Positions 24,004-33,799 of a stretch of DNA of 37,562 nucleotides are shown piece by piece. A program made the position numbers and the translations under genes. Position 1 is the first letter of the stretch, and every line of letters begins with the position of its first letter. The stretch covers positions 1-37,562 of the forward strand of contig JAPLQC010000082.1 in the NCBI GenBank assembly GCA_026399895.1, in the 5' to 3' direction. This DNA comes from Burkholderiales bacterium (GTDB lineage Bacteria; Pseudomonadota; Gammaproteobacteria; Burkholderiales; Burkholderiaceae_D). The notes under the pieces are model-generated. The model saw only the letters and a list, made by a program, of their open reading frames with translations. It searched no databases and had not been told where the DNA came from.

Positions 24004-25479
24004 ATGGAACAGCCTCCTAATTTACAAGAAATGGACGATGCTGCCATCTTGAAAAAGATGGGCTACGAACAAGAGCTACATCGGCATATGAGCGCTTTTT
24101 CGAACTTCGCGATCTCGTTTTCAATTATCTGCATACTCGCCGGCGGTATCACCGCTTTCCCGCAAGCGCTTGGCGCTGGAGGCGGTATCTCGATCGGTAT
24201 TGGATGGCCGCTCGGTGCGCTGTTCGCGGGTATTGTCGCGCTTTCCATGGCGCAGATCTCCTCCTCTTTTCCGACAGCTGGCGGTCTTTATCACTGGAGC
24301 TCGATTCTGGGTGGCCGCGCCTATGGCTGGATCACCGCGTGGTTCAATCTTCTCGGCCTGATTTTTGTCGTCGCCTCTGTGAATATGGGCGTTTACGATG
24401 TTTTTTTCAAAACGTCGATTGCACCAATGCTTGGCATTGATCCAGCGTCGCTTGGCTACGCTGAGCAGGTTGCCTTTCTAGCGGTGATGACAGCAATACA
24501 GGCGGTGCTGATCTTCCGATTCGCGAAACTAACTACCTTGCTGACAGATTTTTCAGGGTATCTGATTCTGGTGCTCTCCATCATCCTGACCGTATCCTTG
24601 TTGATTTACTCGCCGGTACCGCTGGACTTCAACAAACTGTTCACCTTTACTAATTTCACCGGCAAAGAAGGCAGTCCGTGGCCTGAGTATGGTGGCTTCC
24701 TGATGCCGTTTTTATCAGGCTTACTACTTACTATCTACACAATCACTGGCTTCGATGCTTCAGCACATACGTCTGAGGAGACTCGCAACGCTGCTGCGGT
24801 CGTGCCACGCGGTATTATCACCTCGGTACTGTACTCGGCCATCTTTGGCTTCATCGTGATTTGTACATTCGTGCTCGTCATGCCCGATCTGGAAGCCGGC
24901 GTAAAGATGGGTATGGGGTACTTCGAAGCTTTGCTTTCCTCTTTACCAGTCGGTCTGCGCTCTGGATTATCTATCGGGATTTTCTTAGCAAATTTCCTTT
25001 GTGGACTCGCTTGCCTGACATCATGCTCGAGGATGATGTACGCCTTCGCCCGCGACGGCGGACTACCCGCCTCCGATACGCTGCGTAAAGTACACCCGAC
25101 ACTGAACACGCCTGTCGCAGCGACCTGGGTATCCGCTGTACTTGCTGTTGTCGTCACTTTGTATGGTGATGGCTTTGTCGTGCCATCCACTGGCTGCGCT
25201 GTTTTCCTTTACATCTCTTATGTAATGCCGACGGCAGCGGGCATCCTTGCAGAGGGCAAGACTTGGACCCAAAAAGGTCCTTTCAATCTGGGCAGCCTAT
25301 CTAAACCGATTGCAGTGCTTGCGGTACTCGGTGGCGCGCTTCTGGTGTTTGTAGGCATGCAACCACCAAACGAAAAGGTTTTATATCTGACTATCGCAAT
25401 GATTGGCGGGATGATCGCGTTCTGGTTTTTGTTTGGTGAGTCAAAACGCTTTAAGGGCCCGCCAAACATCCAGCAATAA
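24004..25479 (+). CDS. eat: Ethanolamine-type APC family amino acid permease
   Basis: This 491-residue, 12-helix permease of the amino acid/polyamine/organocation superfamily opens with a cytoplasmic tail (MDDAAILKKMGYEQELHRHM). The first helix holds FSNFAISFSIICILAGG, and FPTAGGLYHWSSILGGRAYGW and TGFDASAHTSEETRNA follow. These match the bacterial GABA/choline-ethanolamine permease subgroup. The divergent eutBC genes make ethanolamine the best substrate guess; a GABA or other amine permease cannot be excluded, since polyamine-catabolism genes lie downstream. AGGGA precedes the ATG. Confidence 0.82.
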   Translation: MEQPPNLQEMDDAAILKKMGYEQELHRHMSAFSNFAISFSIICILAGGITAFPQALGAGGGISIGIGWPLGALFAGIVALSMAQISSSFPTAGGLYHWSSILGGRAYGWITAWFNLLGLIFVVASVNMGVYDVFFKTSIAPMLGIDPASLGYAEQVAFLAVMTAIQAVLIFRFAKLTTLLTDFSGYLILVLSIILTVSLLIYSPVPLDFNKLFTFTNFTGKEGSPWPEYGGFLMPFLSGLLLTIYTITGFDASAHTSEETRNAAAVVPRGIITSVLYSAIFGFIVICTFVLVMPDLEAGVKMGMGYFEALLSSLPVGLRSGLSIGIFLANFLCGLACLTSCSRMMYAFARDGGLPASDTLRKVHPTLNTPVAATWVSAVLAVVVTLYGDGFVVPSTGCAVFLYISYVMPTAAGILAEGKTWTQKGPFNLGSLSKPIAVLAVLGGALLVFVGMQPPNEKVLYLTIAMIGGMIAFWFLFGESKRFKGPPNIQQ

Positions 25480-25539
25480 GACCTCGCTAGCCCGATCGAA
25501 TCAGAAGCATTGCCATCGTCGGCTTAAGTACTCGCTAGT

Positions 25540-25567
25540 GGCCGGCCAACTGTTAAGTTGGCCGGCC
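25540..25567. terminator. Long GC-rich hairpin between convergent permease and dehydrogenase genes
   Basis: GGCCGGCCAACT-GTTA-AGTTGGCCGGCC is a perfect 12-bp stem with a 4-nt loop. It lies 60 nt after the permease stop and 80 nt after the convergent patD stop. There is no T-run on either side, so it may act as a bidirectional 3' end or RNA-stabilising hairpin. Confidence 0.6.
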
Positions 25568-25647
25568 CTTGCCCGAGAGTAGTCAAAGCACGGTCTTCGG
25601 GCAGCTAAAACAGGCCTAGGGCTGCCTCATCGCTACACAAACACGAA

Positions 25648-27102
25648 TCATAGTTTCACCATTACGTGGCGCGCTACTGTGTAGTCCTCAAGCGCATACA
25701 TCGACATATCCTTGCCATAGCCGGAGGCTTTCAAACCTCCGTGCGGCATCTCATTGACTAACATGAAATGCGTATTGATCCAAGTACAGCCATATTGCAA
25801 TTGACGCGCAATATTCATCGCGCGTGATACGTCTTTGGTCCAGACGCTCGATGCCAAACCGTACTCGGAGTCATTCGCCCATTGGACTGCTTGATCATCG
25901 TCGGTGAAGCGCGTAATCGATACTGCTGGCCCGAATACCTCGCGACGAACAATCTCGTCATCTTGTAGCGCACCTGCGATCACAGTCGGCTCATAAAAGA
26001 AACCTGCGCCGGGCCGAATAGCACCGCCAGTCGTGATTTGCATATGGCCCACCATCTGCGCGCGCTCGACAAAGCTGGCCACCCGATTGCGTTGACGGTC
26101 AGAGATCAATGGACCAATCTCGACATCGTCCTCATCCTGTGGACCGACCTTGATACTTGCCACTGCAGCGGTGAGATCAGCCACCAAGTTTTCATAGATT
26201 TTTGGACCAGCATAAATCCGGCATGCCGCAGTACAGTCTTGACCGGCGTTGTAATAGCCAAAAGTTCGGACGCCCTCCACCACCGAGGCAAGATCAGCAT
26301 CGTCCAGCACAATCACCGGTGCCTTACCGCCTAGCTCCAGATGGGTGCGTTTCAAACTACCGGAGGCTGCTTGCAGAACTTTACGTCCAGTTGCGACATC
26401 TCCTGTGATGGACACCATCCGAACCTTCGGATGCTCGACCAGCACCTGCCCCACACTGCTGCCCCTACCGCAAATCACGTTCAATACGCCCGGCGGCAAA
26501 ATCTCTGCGGCGAGTTGTGCGAAATAGAGTGCAGTGAGTGGCGTTTGCTCACTGGGCTTGAGCACCACGGTATTTCCTGCGGCAATTGCAGGCGCCACTT
26601 TCCATGCCGCCATCAGCATCGGGTAATTCCATGGGGCGATCGAACCGACGACGCCTACCGGATCGCGCCGGATCATACTGGTGTGGCCACTTAAATATTC
26701 ACCAGCAGCAGTACCGGTCATACAACGAGCCGCGCCTGCAAAATAACGGAAGCAGTCAACAATCGCAGGTATCTCATCACCGAGCGCACGTGCATAGGGT
26801 TTGCCACAATTCAGCGATTCAAGACGCGCGAAGGTCTCCGCATTGTTTTCTATGGCAGATGCGAGTTGCAATAGCAGCGCGGAGCGCTCACCGGGTGTGG
26901 TCTGCGACCAACTGGTAAACGCATGTTCAGCGGCATCGACCGCACGCGACACCTGCTCCGGCGAGGCCTCTGGCACATCGCACAGGGCGACTCCCGTGGC
27001 TGGGTTGATCACATGCTCGACCGGACCCTCACCGCGTTCAGTACGGTTATTGATTATCAGCTCGGTTGGGAGGGTTACATTATGCGCTGCGGAATTTGCC
27101 AT
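25648..27102 (-). CDS. patD: Gamma-aminobutyraldehyde dehydrogenase
   Basis: This 484-residue NAD-dependent aldehyde dehydrogenase shows [18 protein letters not shown], the Rossmann region [12 protein letters not shown], catalytic Glu in LELGGKAP and catalytic Cys in GQDCTAACR, a string also found in E. coli YdcW/PatD. It should oxidise 4-aminobutanal to GABA in putrescine breakdown. The ATG at 27102 has AGGAG upstream. It is the last gene of an operon with the order of E. coli ydcSTUVW, starting 20 nt after the permease gene. Betaine-aldehyde dehydrogenases are close relatives, but the context favours PatD. Confidence 0.88.
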   Translation of the reverse strand: MANSAAHNVTLPTELIINNRTERGEGPVEHVINPATGVALCDVPEASPEQVSRAVDAAEHAFTSWSQTTPGERSALLLQLASAIENNAETFARLESLNCGKPYARALGDEIPAIVDCFRYFAGAARCMTGTAAGEYLSGHTSMIRRDPVGVVGSIAPWNYPMLMAAWKVAPAIAAGNTVVLKPSEQTPLTALYFAQLAAEILPPGVLNVICGRGSSVGQVLVEHPKVRMVSITGDVATGRKVLQAASGSLKRTHLELGGKAPVIVLDDADLASVVEGVRTFGYYNAGQDCTAACRIYAGPKIYENLVADLTAAVASIKVGPQDEDDVEIGPLISDRQRNRVASFVERAQMVGHMQITTGGAIRPGAGFFYEPTVIAGALQDDEIVRREVFGPAVSITRFTDDDQAVQWANDSEYGLASSVWTKDVSRAMNIARQLQYGCTWINTHFMLVNEMPHGGLKASGYGKDMSMYALEDYTVARHVMVKL

Positions 27103-27122
27103 GGCGTTATCTCCTCTTATCA

Positions 27123-27938
27123 TCATCGTCGAACATCGTCATCGCCGCGCTGTGTTAACCAATACGCAGCGACAATGGGTATGAAAGTCATCGCGATAAT
27201 GAACACCGCGACAACATTGGTGACCGGGCGTTGCCGAGGCCGTATCAGCTCTTGCAACATCCAGATCGGCAAGGTGGTTTGCTGTCCCGCCGTGAAGGTG
27301 GTAACAATCACTTCGTCGAAACTTAACGCGAAAGCAAGCAATGCTCCGGCCAGCAAAGCAGAGCCCAGCTGGGGCAACACGACATAGAAAAAAGTTTGGA
27401 ACGCGTTAGCCCCCAGATCCATCGAGGCCTCGATTAGTGATGGGCTTAGGCGCCGCAGACGTGCGACTGCATTGTTATAGACCACGACAATACAGAATGT
27501 TGCATGGCCAATCACGATGGTCCAGAAACTGAACGGTATATCTGCCGAGTGATAGGCAGACCGTAGCGCAATCCCGGTCACCACACCCGGCAGTGCGATT
27601 GGCAAAATGAGTAATAGAGAAATCGCATCACGACCGAAAAATTTTGATCGAGCAAGCGCACCTGCCGCCAGTGTGCCAAGTATCAAGGCAAGCGCCGTCG
27701 CACATAGCGCCACCTGCACCGACAAGGTCACCGCATTCCAGACGTCCACCCGATCAAGCGCCACAGCAAACCATTGCGTTGTCAGTGACGGCGGTGGGAA
27801 TACATAGCTCTTGTCCTCGCTGCTGAAGGCATACAGAACAATTAAAGCAAGCGGCATGTGCAGAAAAAGCACGCCGCCGATTGTGGCTAGCGTGAGTCCC
27901 AGGGAGGGGCGCACACTCAACGCACTGTTAGAGCGCAT
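27123..27938 (-). CDS. ydcV: Polyamine-type ABC transporter permease (YdcV-like)
   Basis: This 271-residue, six-helix permease of the PotC/PotI type has the EAA loop [20 protein letters not shown] and the ends [15 protein letters not shown] and [11 protein letters not shown] seen in PotC relatives. I chose ATG 27938 (GGGAG 6 nt upstream, overlapping the end of ydcU by 11 nt); the open frame extends to 28034 but the added residues lie inside ydcU. With YdcU it forms the pore. It is followed 20 nt later by patD. Confidence 0.88.
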   Translation of the reverse strand: MRSNSALSVRPSLGLTLATIGGVLFLHMPLALIVLYAFSSEDKSYVFPPPSLTTQWFAVALDRVDVWNAVTLSVQVALCATALALILGTLAAGALARSKFFGRDAISLLLILPIALPGVVTGIALRSAYHSADIPFSFWTIVIGHATFCIVVVYNNAVARLRRLSPSLIEASMDLGANAFQTFFYVVLPQLGSALLAGALLAFALSFDEVIVTTFTAGQQTTLPIWMLQELIRPRQRPVTNVVAVFIIAMTFIPIVAAYWLTQRGDDDVRR

Positions 27939-28887
27939 CAAAGGCTCCCTTCCGCTTGGCCAACCAGAGGTAGATGGCAATAATAATGATTGGCGCAATT
28001 GAGAATGCTGCTGCAAAAGGCAAATTGCCTGCAATTCCCTGCTGACGGTAGACCACCTGACCGATGAACAGAGTTGAGTTACCGATCACCTGAGGGATGA
28101 TGTAATCACCGAGTGTCAAAGAAAAAGAAAAAATAGATCCCGCCGCAATGCCGGGCATCGCCAGTGGAAGAATGACTGTCCAAAAGGTACGGCGTGGATG
28201 CGCGCCAAGATCTGCTGAAGCCTCAATCAATGACGGTGGTATGCGCTCAATTGAAGCCTGAATCGGCAGTATGACAAACGGCAACCACATATAGACAAAT
28301 ACAATAAAGGTACCGAGGGGTGAAAAACTTAGCGAATTACCACCCACCACGGGTGCCGACAGAATTGCTTCCAGCAGCCAGGAAAGATGTAATTGCGTAA
28401 CCAGCCAAGCAATGGCGCCCTCTTTCGCAAGTAGCAGTTTCCATGCATATAGCCGCACCAAATAACTGGACCACAAAGGCAGCATGACCGCGACATACAA
28501 AATCGCCTTGGTTGTGCCCCGCGTGTAGCGGGCCATCATGTAGGCCAGCGGGAAACCAATTGATACGCTCGCGATCGTGACGAGCGTTGCCATCACGATG
28601 CTTCTACGGATCACATCCAGATTCGCAGGTTCTAGCAGCGCAATAAAATTCTGCAGCCCGATCTCGTACACGATCGTGCCGGAAAAATCATCCAACCGAA
28701 AAAAGCTCTGCGCCAGTAGTGTGAAGAGCGATCCAAGATAGATCACACCGAACCAGAGTAGCGGTGGAATCAGTAGCAGCATGGGCAATAGATACTGCCG
28801 CCGCAGCAAGTGCGTGGACAGTCGATCGCCAAGCCCAGCGCCGATCTGCGCGCCAGCGTTGATTGCGGAGACGCGGGCGCCGCTCAT
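27928..28887 (-). CDS. ydcU: Polyamine-type ABC transporter permease (YdcU-like)
   Basis: This 319-residue permease of the PotB/PotH type has six helices, the loop [20 protein letters not shown] (EAA motif) and [20 protein letters not shown]. The ATG at 28887 overlaps the ATPase stop (ATGA), which sets the start; a further-upstream in-frame ATG at 28932 would overlap the ATPase by about 50 nt. It partners YdcV in an importer whose binding protein is strongly YdcS-like. Confidence 0.88.
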   Translation of the reverse strand: MSGARVSAINAGAQIGAGLGDRLSTHLLRRQYLLPMLLLIPPLLWFGVIYLGSLFTLLAQSFFRLDDFSGTIVYEIGLQNFIALLEPANLDVIRRSIVMATLVTIASVSIGFPLAYMMARYTRGTTKAILYVAVMLPLWSSYLVRLYAWKLLLAKEGAIAWLVTQLHLSWLLEAILSAPVVGGNSLSFSPLGTFIVFVYMWLPFVILPIQASIERIPPSLIEASADLGAHPRRTFWTVILPLAMPGIAAGSIFSFSLTLGDYIIPQVIGNSTLFIGQVVYRQQGIAGNLPFAAAFSIAPIIIIAIYLWLAKRKGAFDAL

Positions 28888-29897
28888 ACCGAAACCGATG
28901 GTCTCAATGGATGGACGGCTAACGCATCCCAATGAAGATGCACGGTATCACCATTGGCGGGTTGCGCTGAACTCACCGGCAAATCTACCAACAGAATCGC
29001 TGCGAACGGACACCGAACCTTGATTCGCCAGAATGAGCCGAAGTACTGTATCGCCTCTACCTGGCCAGAAATCCGTGCCGATGACGCGGCACCGATGGTA
29101 ATCCGTTCAGGTCGGATCATGGCCGTCGGATGACCGGTAAGGTGCAGCGCCGCCTCATGCTCGAGTACATTGGCCGCACCCAGAAACTCGGCGACAAAGC
29201 GCGAAGTAGGTCGCTCATAGAGCGCACTAGGGCTATCGACTTGCTCCAACTTCCCCTGATTAAACACGCCAATCCGGTCGCTGATCGAAAAGGCCTCATG
29301 CTGGTCATGTGTCACCAGAACGAAGGTGATACCGAGACGTCGCTGCAGCTCTTTTAGCTCAACCTGCATCTGCTCACGTAGCTTCAAATCGAGCGCACCT
29401 AGAGGCTCATCCAGCAGCAGCACCTTAGGCTCGCTGACCAGCGCACGCGCAAGCGCAACACGTTGCCGCTGCCCACCCGATAACTGCGCGGGCTTACGCG
29501 ACGAAAGATCGGGCAAGCGAACTAATTCAAGCATCTCGCCAGCGCGTTGCTCACGTACCGCCTTTGTTACGCCGCGCACCATCAGCGAATAAGCGACGTT
29601 TTCCAGCACGGTCATGTGCGGAAACAAGGCGTAATCTTGGAATACCGTGGTAACTGGTCGAGCGTACGGTGGCAGCGCACTGACGGCGGCGCCATAAATA
29701 CTGATGCTACCCGCCGTCGGTCTTGTGAAACCGCCGATCATGCGTAGGCAGGTGGTTTTGCCAGAGCCAGACGGCCCGAGCAATGTGAAAAACTCGCCTG
29801 CAGCGATATCGAGTGTTACATCATCCACAGCACGCACAGAGCGTCCAGCAGAGACAAACACACACGACACCTTATTCAGGCTGACAGCATGCGTCAT
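28884..29897 (-). CDS. ydcT: Polyamine-type ABC transporter ATP-binding protein (YdcT-like)
   Basis: This 337-residue ATPase has Walker A GPSGSGKTT, Q-loop TVFQDYALFPH, signature LSGGQRQR, Walker B VLLLDEPLGALD and VTHDQHEAF, followed by a TOBE-type C-terminal domain (FLGAANVLEHEA onward). ATG 29897 has GGAG 8 nt upstream; the frame extends to 29933. It lies 62 nt after ydcS and overlaps ydcU by 4 nt. It drives uptake through YdcUV. Confidence 0.9.
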   Translation of the reverse strand: MTHAVSLNKVSCVFVSAGRSVRAVDDVTLDIAAGEFFTLLGPSGSGKTTCLRMIGGFTRPTAGSISIYGAAVSALPPYARPVTTVFQDYALFPHMTVLENVAYSLMVRGVTKAVREQRAGEMLELVRLPDLSSRKPAQLSGGQRQRVALARALVSEPKVLLLDEPLGALDLKLREQMQVELKELQRRLGITFVLVTHDQHEAFSISDRIGVFNQGKLEQVDSPSALYERPTSRFVAEFLGAANVLEHEAALHLTGHPTAMIRPERITIGAASSARISGQVEAIQYFGSFWRIKVRCPFAAILLVDLPVSSAQPANGDTVHLHWDALAVHPLRPSVSV

Positions 29898-29959
29898 GGA
29901 AAAGCTCCGGATTAAACCGCCAGTGCGCTTCATACGAGCGCCCTGGCGGTCAAGCTAAC

Positions 29960-31120
29960 TTATCTACCGCCGAGTACGGCGATGTAATCCGAAACCCACT
30001 TATGGTAAGGGACACACTGGTTATTCTGACTCTTGCATTGAGTCACCGGCGTGCGCCAGAAAGAGATTTTCTCGAAATCTTTGTAGCCTTGGTTGGCACA
30101 GCCCTCATCAGTCAGCAGCTTGTTACCTTTACATGCTGCAGGCACAGCAGGCACCGATCCGAACCAAGCGGCGAGGTCGCCCTGCAGCTTGGGGTTGAGC
30201 GAGTGCTCAAGCCACATGTAGGCACAGTTCGGGTGCTTGGACTCGGCATGCAACATCGTGCTGTCAGCCCAACCGGTAGCTCCCTCAACTGGCACGACAG
30301 TAGCAATCGGTGCTTTCTTCGAACGCAAAATGTTCGACTGGAACTGCCACGAGCTGGAAGCGACCACGCCCTCGTTAGTGAAGTCGTCGATCTGGACGAA
30401 AGCATCGTGCCAGTACTTGCCTACTAATTTACGCTGTGCACGCAGCAGCTCAAGCGCCGCTTTGTACTGGGCCTCGTTCAACTCATAGGGATCAACAATA
30501 CCGAGCGATGGGTTTTTCTTTTTCAGGTAGAGCGCAGCGTCGGCGATATAAATCGGACCGTCAAATGCCTGAACACGACCCTTGTTGCTCTTGCCGTCTG
30601 GGAGTGTTTGCTCCTCGAATACTACGTTCCAACTGGTTGGCTTCTTGTTGCCAAATACCTTGGTGTTATACATCAACACATTCCAACCCCACTGGTACGG
30701 CACACCATAGTGGGTATTGTTATCGAAGTGCCAAGGTGCTTTTTGCAGTCTTGGGTCGACGTTCTTGTAACTTGGAATCAGGCTGGTATTGATGGGTTGT
30801 ACCCGTTTGCCACGAATTAATCTGAGCGAGGCATCTCCACTCGCGGTCACCAAATCAAAGCCGCCTTCGTTCATCAGCGCGACCATCTCATCTGAGGTGC
30901 CCGCAGTTTTGACATTGACTTTACAACCGGTTTTTTTCTCGAAGTCAGTGACCCAGTCGAATGCTTTGTCTGTTTCACCGCGCTCGATGTAACCAGCCCA
31001 GGCGACGATATCAACACTCCCTTCGCCTTTGCCGATTTTTTGTAACGGGGTCTGCGCAATGCTTGCGCCGGTAAACGCGGTCAAGACTAATGCCGCTGCG
31101 GTACGCTGAAAAGTGCTCAT
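29960..31120 (-). CDS. ydcS: Periplasmic polyamine-type binding protein (YdcS-like)
   Basis: This is a 386-residue secreted binding protein with a Sec signal peptide (to about FTGASIAQ). Long stretches match E. coli YdcS as I recall it: GYIERGETDKAFDWV, TSDEMVALM, GYDLVTASGDASLRL-like, LPDGKSNKGRVQA, DGPIYIADAAL, NEGVVASSSW and a C-terminal DYIAVLGGR. The PotD/PotF family binds putrescine or spermidine; YdcS itself is linked to putrescine uptake and has also been reported as a polyhydroxybutyrate synthase. A strong GGAGG precedes the ATG. It is the first gene of the ydcSTUV-patD operon and is divergent from a LysR regulator. Confidence 0.92.
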   Translation of the reverse strand: MSTFQRTAAALVLTAFTGASIAQTPLQKIGKGEGSVDIVAWAGYIERGETDKAFDWVTDFEKKTGCKVNVKTAGTSDEMVALMNEGGFDLVTASGDASLRLIRGKRVQPINTSLIPSYKNVDPRLQKAPWHFDNNTHYGVPYQWGWNVLMYNTKVFGNKKPTSWNVVFEEQTLPDGKSNKGRVQAFDGPIYIADAALYLKKKNPSLGIVDPYELNEAQYKAALELLRAQRKLVGKYWHDAFVQIDDFTNEGVVASSSWQFQSNILRSKKAPIATVVPVEGATGWADSTMLHAESKHPNCAYMWLEHSLNPKLQGDLAAWFGSVPAVPAACKGNKLLTDEGCANQGYKDFEKISFWRTPVTQCKSQNNQCVPYHKWVSDYIAVLGGR

Positions 31121-31185
31121 GATGTGCCTCCGATGATCTGGGTGAGGGATCGGGAAATTATCTTTCTACTATTCACTGACGCACG

Positions 31186-31219
31186 ACGTGGCTCGCGCGC
31201 GAAAACCCGCGTGCCATGT
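31186..31219. promoter_or_regulatory. Imperfect inverted repeat in the ydcS-lysR intergenic region
   Basis: The 12-nt arms ACGTGGCTCGCG and CGCGTGCCATGT match at 10 of 12 positions across a 10-nt spacer. The repeat lies 65 nt upstream of ydcS and 120 nt upstream of the lysR gene, where a LysR-type activator would bind. No T-N11-A core was singled out, so this is only a candidate operator. Confidence 0.3.
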
Positions 31220-31338
31220 GATGAACCTTATCGCTTGACCCCTGAATGCGAGAAGTTCAATATTCCACTAGGTCGCGTTCTGTTTTTTAGATAGCAGACA
31301 AAGCTTGTTGCGACGCATCAGAAAAATAATCGATCAGC

Positions 31339-32250
31339 GTGAATAAACACTTCACATTAAAGCAATTTCGGTACTTCTTAGCCGTCTGCGATACCGGCTC
31401 GATTGCTGCTGCGGCGCGTCTGGTCAACATCGCACAGTCCGCGCTCACCAAAAGTATTCAAGAATTAGAAACTACTTTAGGTGCACCCTTATTCGAACGG
31501 CAACCCCGCGGCATGGAGCTTACCCAAGCAGGATACCGCTTCGAGGCAAAAGCCAGACAAGTCATGTCAGCAGTGACCCAAGCTGGTGCAATCACCCACG
31601 ATGATGACAGGGAGCTGACAGGATCAATCACCATCGGTGTCACCAGCTTAATGGCGGGTTACTGCCTAGCCGACCTGGTGGGTAGGTTTCAACGGTCCCA
31701 CCCCGAGGTGCGAGTCGAGATTTTGGAAGACTCACCACCCTTTCTCGAGCACCTTCTGATTAACGGCGAAGTCGACATCGCGCTAATGATCGCGAACGCA
31801 CTGGACGATAAAGCGCTCCAAGTGCAAACGCTCTCGACCTCCCCCAACCGAGTATGGATGTCATCTAGCCACGCGCTGGCCTCGCAAAACGAACTTACGC
31901 TCGAGATGTGCGTTGGCACTCCGCTGATCGTACTGGAAGCCGACCGCATGGAGGATATGCAGCGCGCACATTGGCGACGGCACGGTCTGGCGCCCGATGT
32001 ACGGGTGCGCACAAGCTCACTCGAGGCAGTGCGATCACTGGTCGGCATGGGCGCAGGAATTTCCATCCTGCCCGATTTTCTTTACAGACGCTGGACACTA
32101 GACGCAGAACGCATCGAAGTTAGAAAGCTGCGCGACTCAATACCGGGTACCGAAATTGGTTTGGTACGTCGCCGAGGTGCGCGCAATCGCGAGGTGATTG
32201 ATCAGTTCGTTCAGCTAGCGCAAAACCCCGGTGTCAATACCCGTCGCTAA
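31339..32250 (+). CDS. LysR family transcriptional regulator
   Basis: This 303-residue LysR-type regulator has an N-terminal winged helix-turn-helix (FTLKQFRYFLAVCDTGSIAA, then ARLVNIAQSALTKSIQELE, PLFERQPRGMELTQAG) and a two-lobed effector-binding domain (ITIGVTSLMAGYCLADLVGR and VRSLVGMGAGISILPDFLYR). It starts with GTG and has no clear ribosome-binding site. It is divergent from ydcS, and its stop overlaps that of the convergent aminotransferase gene by a few nt. Position predicts control of the polyamine operon, sensing a polyamine or related amino compound; this is inferred. Confidence 0.9.
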   Translation: MNKHFTLKQFRYFLAVCDTGSIAAAARLVNIAQSALTKSIQELETTLGAPLFERQPRGMELTQAGYRFEAKARQVMSAVTQAGAITHDDDRELTGSITIGVTSLMAGYCLADLVGRFQRSHPEVRVEILEDSPPFLEHLLINGEVDIALMIANALDDKALQVQTLSTSPNRVWMSSSHALASQNELTLEMCVGTPLIVLEADRMEDMQRAHWRRHGLAPDVRVRTSSLEAVRSLVGMGAGISILPDFLYRRWTLDAERIEVRKLRDSIPGTEIGLVRRRGARNREVIDQFVQLAQNPGVNTRR

Positions 32251-33623
32251 TCCGACCAAGTCCGTATCCAAGCTGTTGTATCGTCCAGCGCGCGCTCGAA
32301 GCGCTCCAGCAGCGCATGAATCTCTGACTCGGTAATGATGAGCGGCGGCGAGAAAGCCACAATATCACCGGCCATCGCTCTCAAAATAAGCCCATGCTCC
32401 TGAGCGCGTCGTACCAGATAGGCGCCCACACCACGCTCAGGCGGGAAAGCTTGTCGAAGCGCAGGGTTGGCAGATAATTCAACCGCAGCGATTAATCCCA
32501 TACCGCGCACATCGCCAATGAATGGATGATCGCGAAACTTCTGTAGACCTTGCTGTAAGCTCGGCGATACGTGATTCACGTGACCGACAATGTCGCGCTC
32601 TTCATAGATTTGTAACGCCTCTAATGCCACCGCGCAGGCTACCGGATGACCACCATAGGTATAGCCATGACCAAATATACCAACCTCTGCGCTAGCATCT
32701 GCTACGGCCTGATACACCCGATCACTGATGTAAAGCGCGGACATTGGCATGTAGGCTGAGGTGAGCATTTTGGCTACGGTAATAAAATCCGGCTGCAAGT
32801 CATACACTTGCGTGCCGAACGGCTTACCAAGACGACCAAAGCCCGAGACCACTTCATCTGCGATCAGCAAGATGTCGTACTTCTTCAAGATGGGTTGAAT
32901 CAGCGCAAAATAACCCGGCGGTGGAACGATCACACCTCCAGCACCCTGTACCGGCTCTGCGATGAATGCACCGACCGTGTCGGGGCCCTCGCGCAGGATG
33001 GTCTCTTCCAATTCACGCGCAAGACGTTCTGCGAAAGCATCTGGCGTTTCGTCTGGCGTTGCAAACTGATAAGGATGCGGACAACTCACCCGAATCGTGT
33101 CGGACAGCGGCAAATCGAAATGCTTGTGCATGGTCGGGATACCCGACAGCGAGGCCGCCGCCAGCGTCACACCGTGATAACCCTTAGCACGCGCGATGAT
33201 TTTTTTCTTTTGCGGGCGGCCGGTGGCATTGTGATAGTAGCGAACCAACTTGACGGCCGTGTCATTTGACTCAGAACCCGAGTTCGCAAACAAAATGCGC
33301 GCCATCGGCACAGGCGCCCACGCCATCATCTTTTCAACCAAGGTCGAAACTGGTCCAGAGACCTTGCCAGAGAAGGTATGGTAGTACGGCAGCTTGCTCA
33401 TTTGCCGATAAGCCGCCTCAACCAGACGCGATTCAGAGAAACCGAGCGCAGCACACCAAAGCCCTGCCATTCCCTCGATGTATTCTTTGCCATGCTCGTC
33501 CGAGACATGCACCCCGCGGCCGCCCACAATCACCAGCGCGCCATTTTTCTCCAGATCGCGTGGCTGGGTGTAAGGATGAAAGTGAAACTTAGCATCGGCC
33601 ATTGCCGCTGATGAAAGCGCCAT
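32247..33623 (-). CDS. Class III (omega) aminotransferase, probable polyamine or omega-amino acid aminotransferase
   Basis: This 458-residue PLP enzyme shows EGMAGLWCAALGF near the start, FANSGSESNDTAVKLVRYY (PLP phosphate region), IADEVVSGFGRLG with the cofactor-binding Asp, and the Schiff-base Lys in TVAKMLTSAYMPMSA. It resembles SpuC-type putrescine:pyruvate and beta-alanine:pyruvate aminotransferases. By context it would convert putrescine to 4-aminobutanal, the substrate of PatD, or GABA to succinic semialdehyde. GGAGAA lies upstream of the ATG. It converges with the lysR gene. Confidence 0.87.
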   Translation of the reverse strand: MALSSAAMADAKFHFHPYTQPRDLEKNGALVIVGGRGVHVSDEHGKEYIEGMAGLWCAALGFSESRLVEAAYRQMSKLPYYHTFSGKVSGPVSTLVEKMMAWAPVPMARILFANSGSESNDTAVKLVRYYHNATGRPQKKKIIARAKGYHGVTLAAASLSGIPTMHKHFDLPLSDTIRVSCPHPYQFATPDETPDAFAERLARELEETILREGPDTVGAFIAEPVQGAGGVIVPPPGYFALIQPILKKYDILLIADEVVSGFGRLGKPFGTQVYDLQPDFITVAKMLTSAYMPMSALYISDRVYQAVADASAEVGIFGHGYTYGGHPVACAVALEALQIYEERDIVGHVNHVSPSLQQGLQKFRDHPFIGDVRGMGLIAAVELSANPALRQAFPPERGVGAYLVRRAQEHGLILRAMAGDIVAFSPPLIITESEIHALLERFERALDDTTAWIRTWSD

Positions 33624-33799
33624 GAAGATTCTCCATCGTGAAGTTTCCGAATATTGCCATACTGCAGCAACGTGTATCGTCAGTCCCCGAAACCTGATTC
33701 AATGCCCAACCTTAAATCACAACGACAGATTCACATTCTCTATCACCGCGTAGAGTGAAAAAATCAATGGCGAAAAAACCCTCGCCTGCCAACGCTTTG

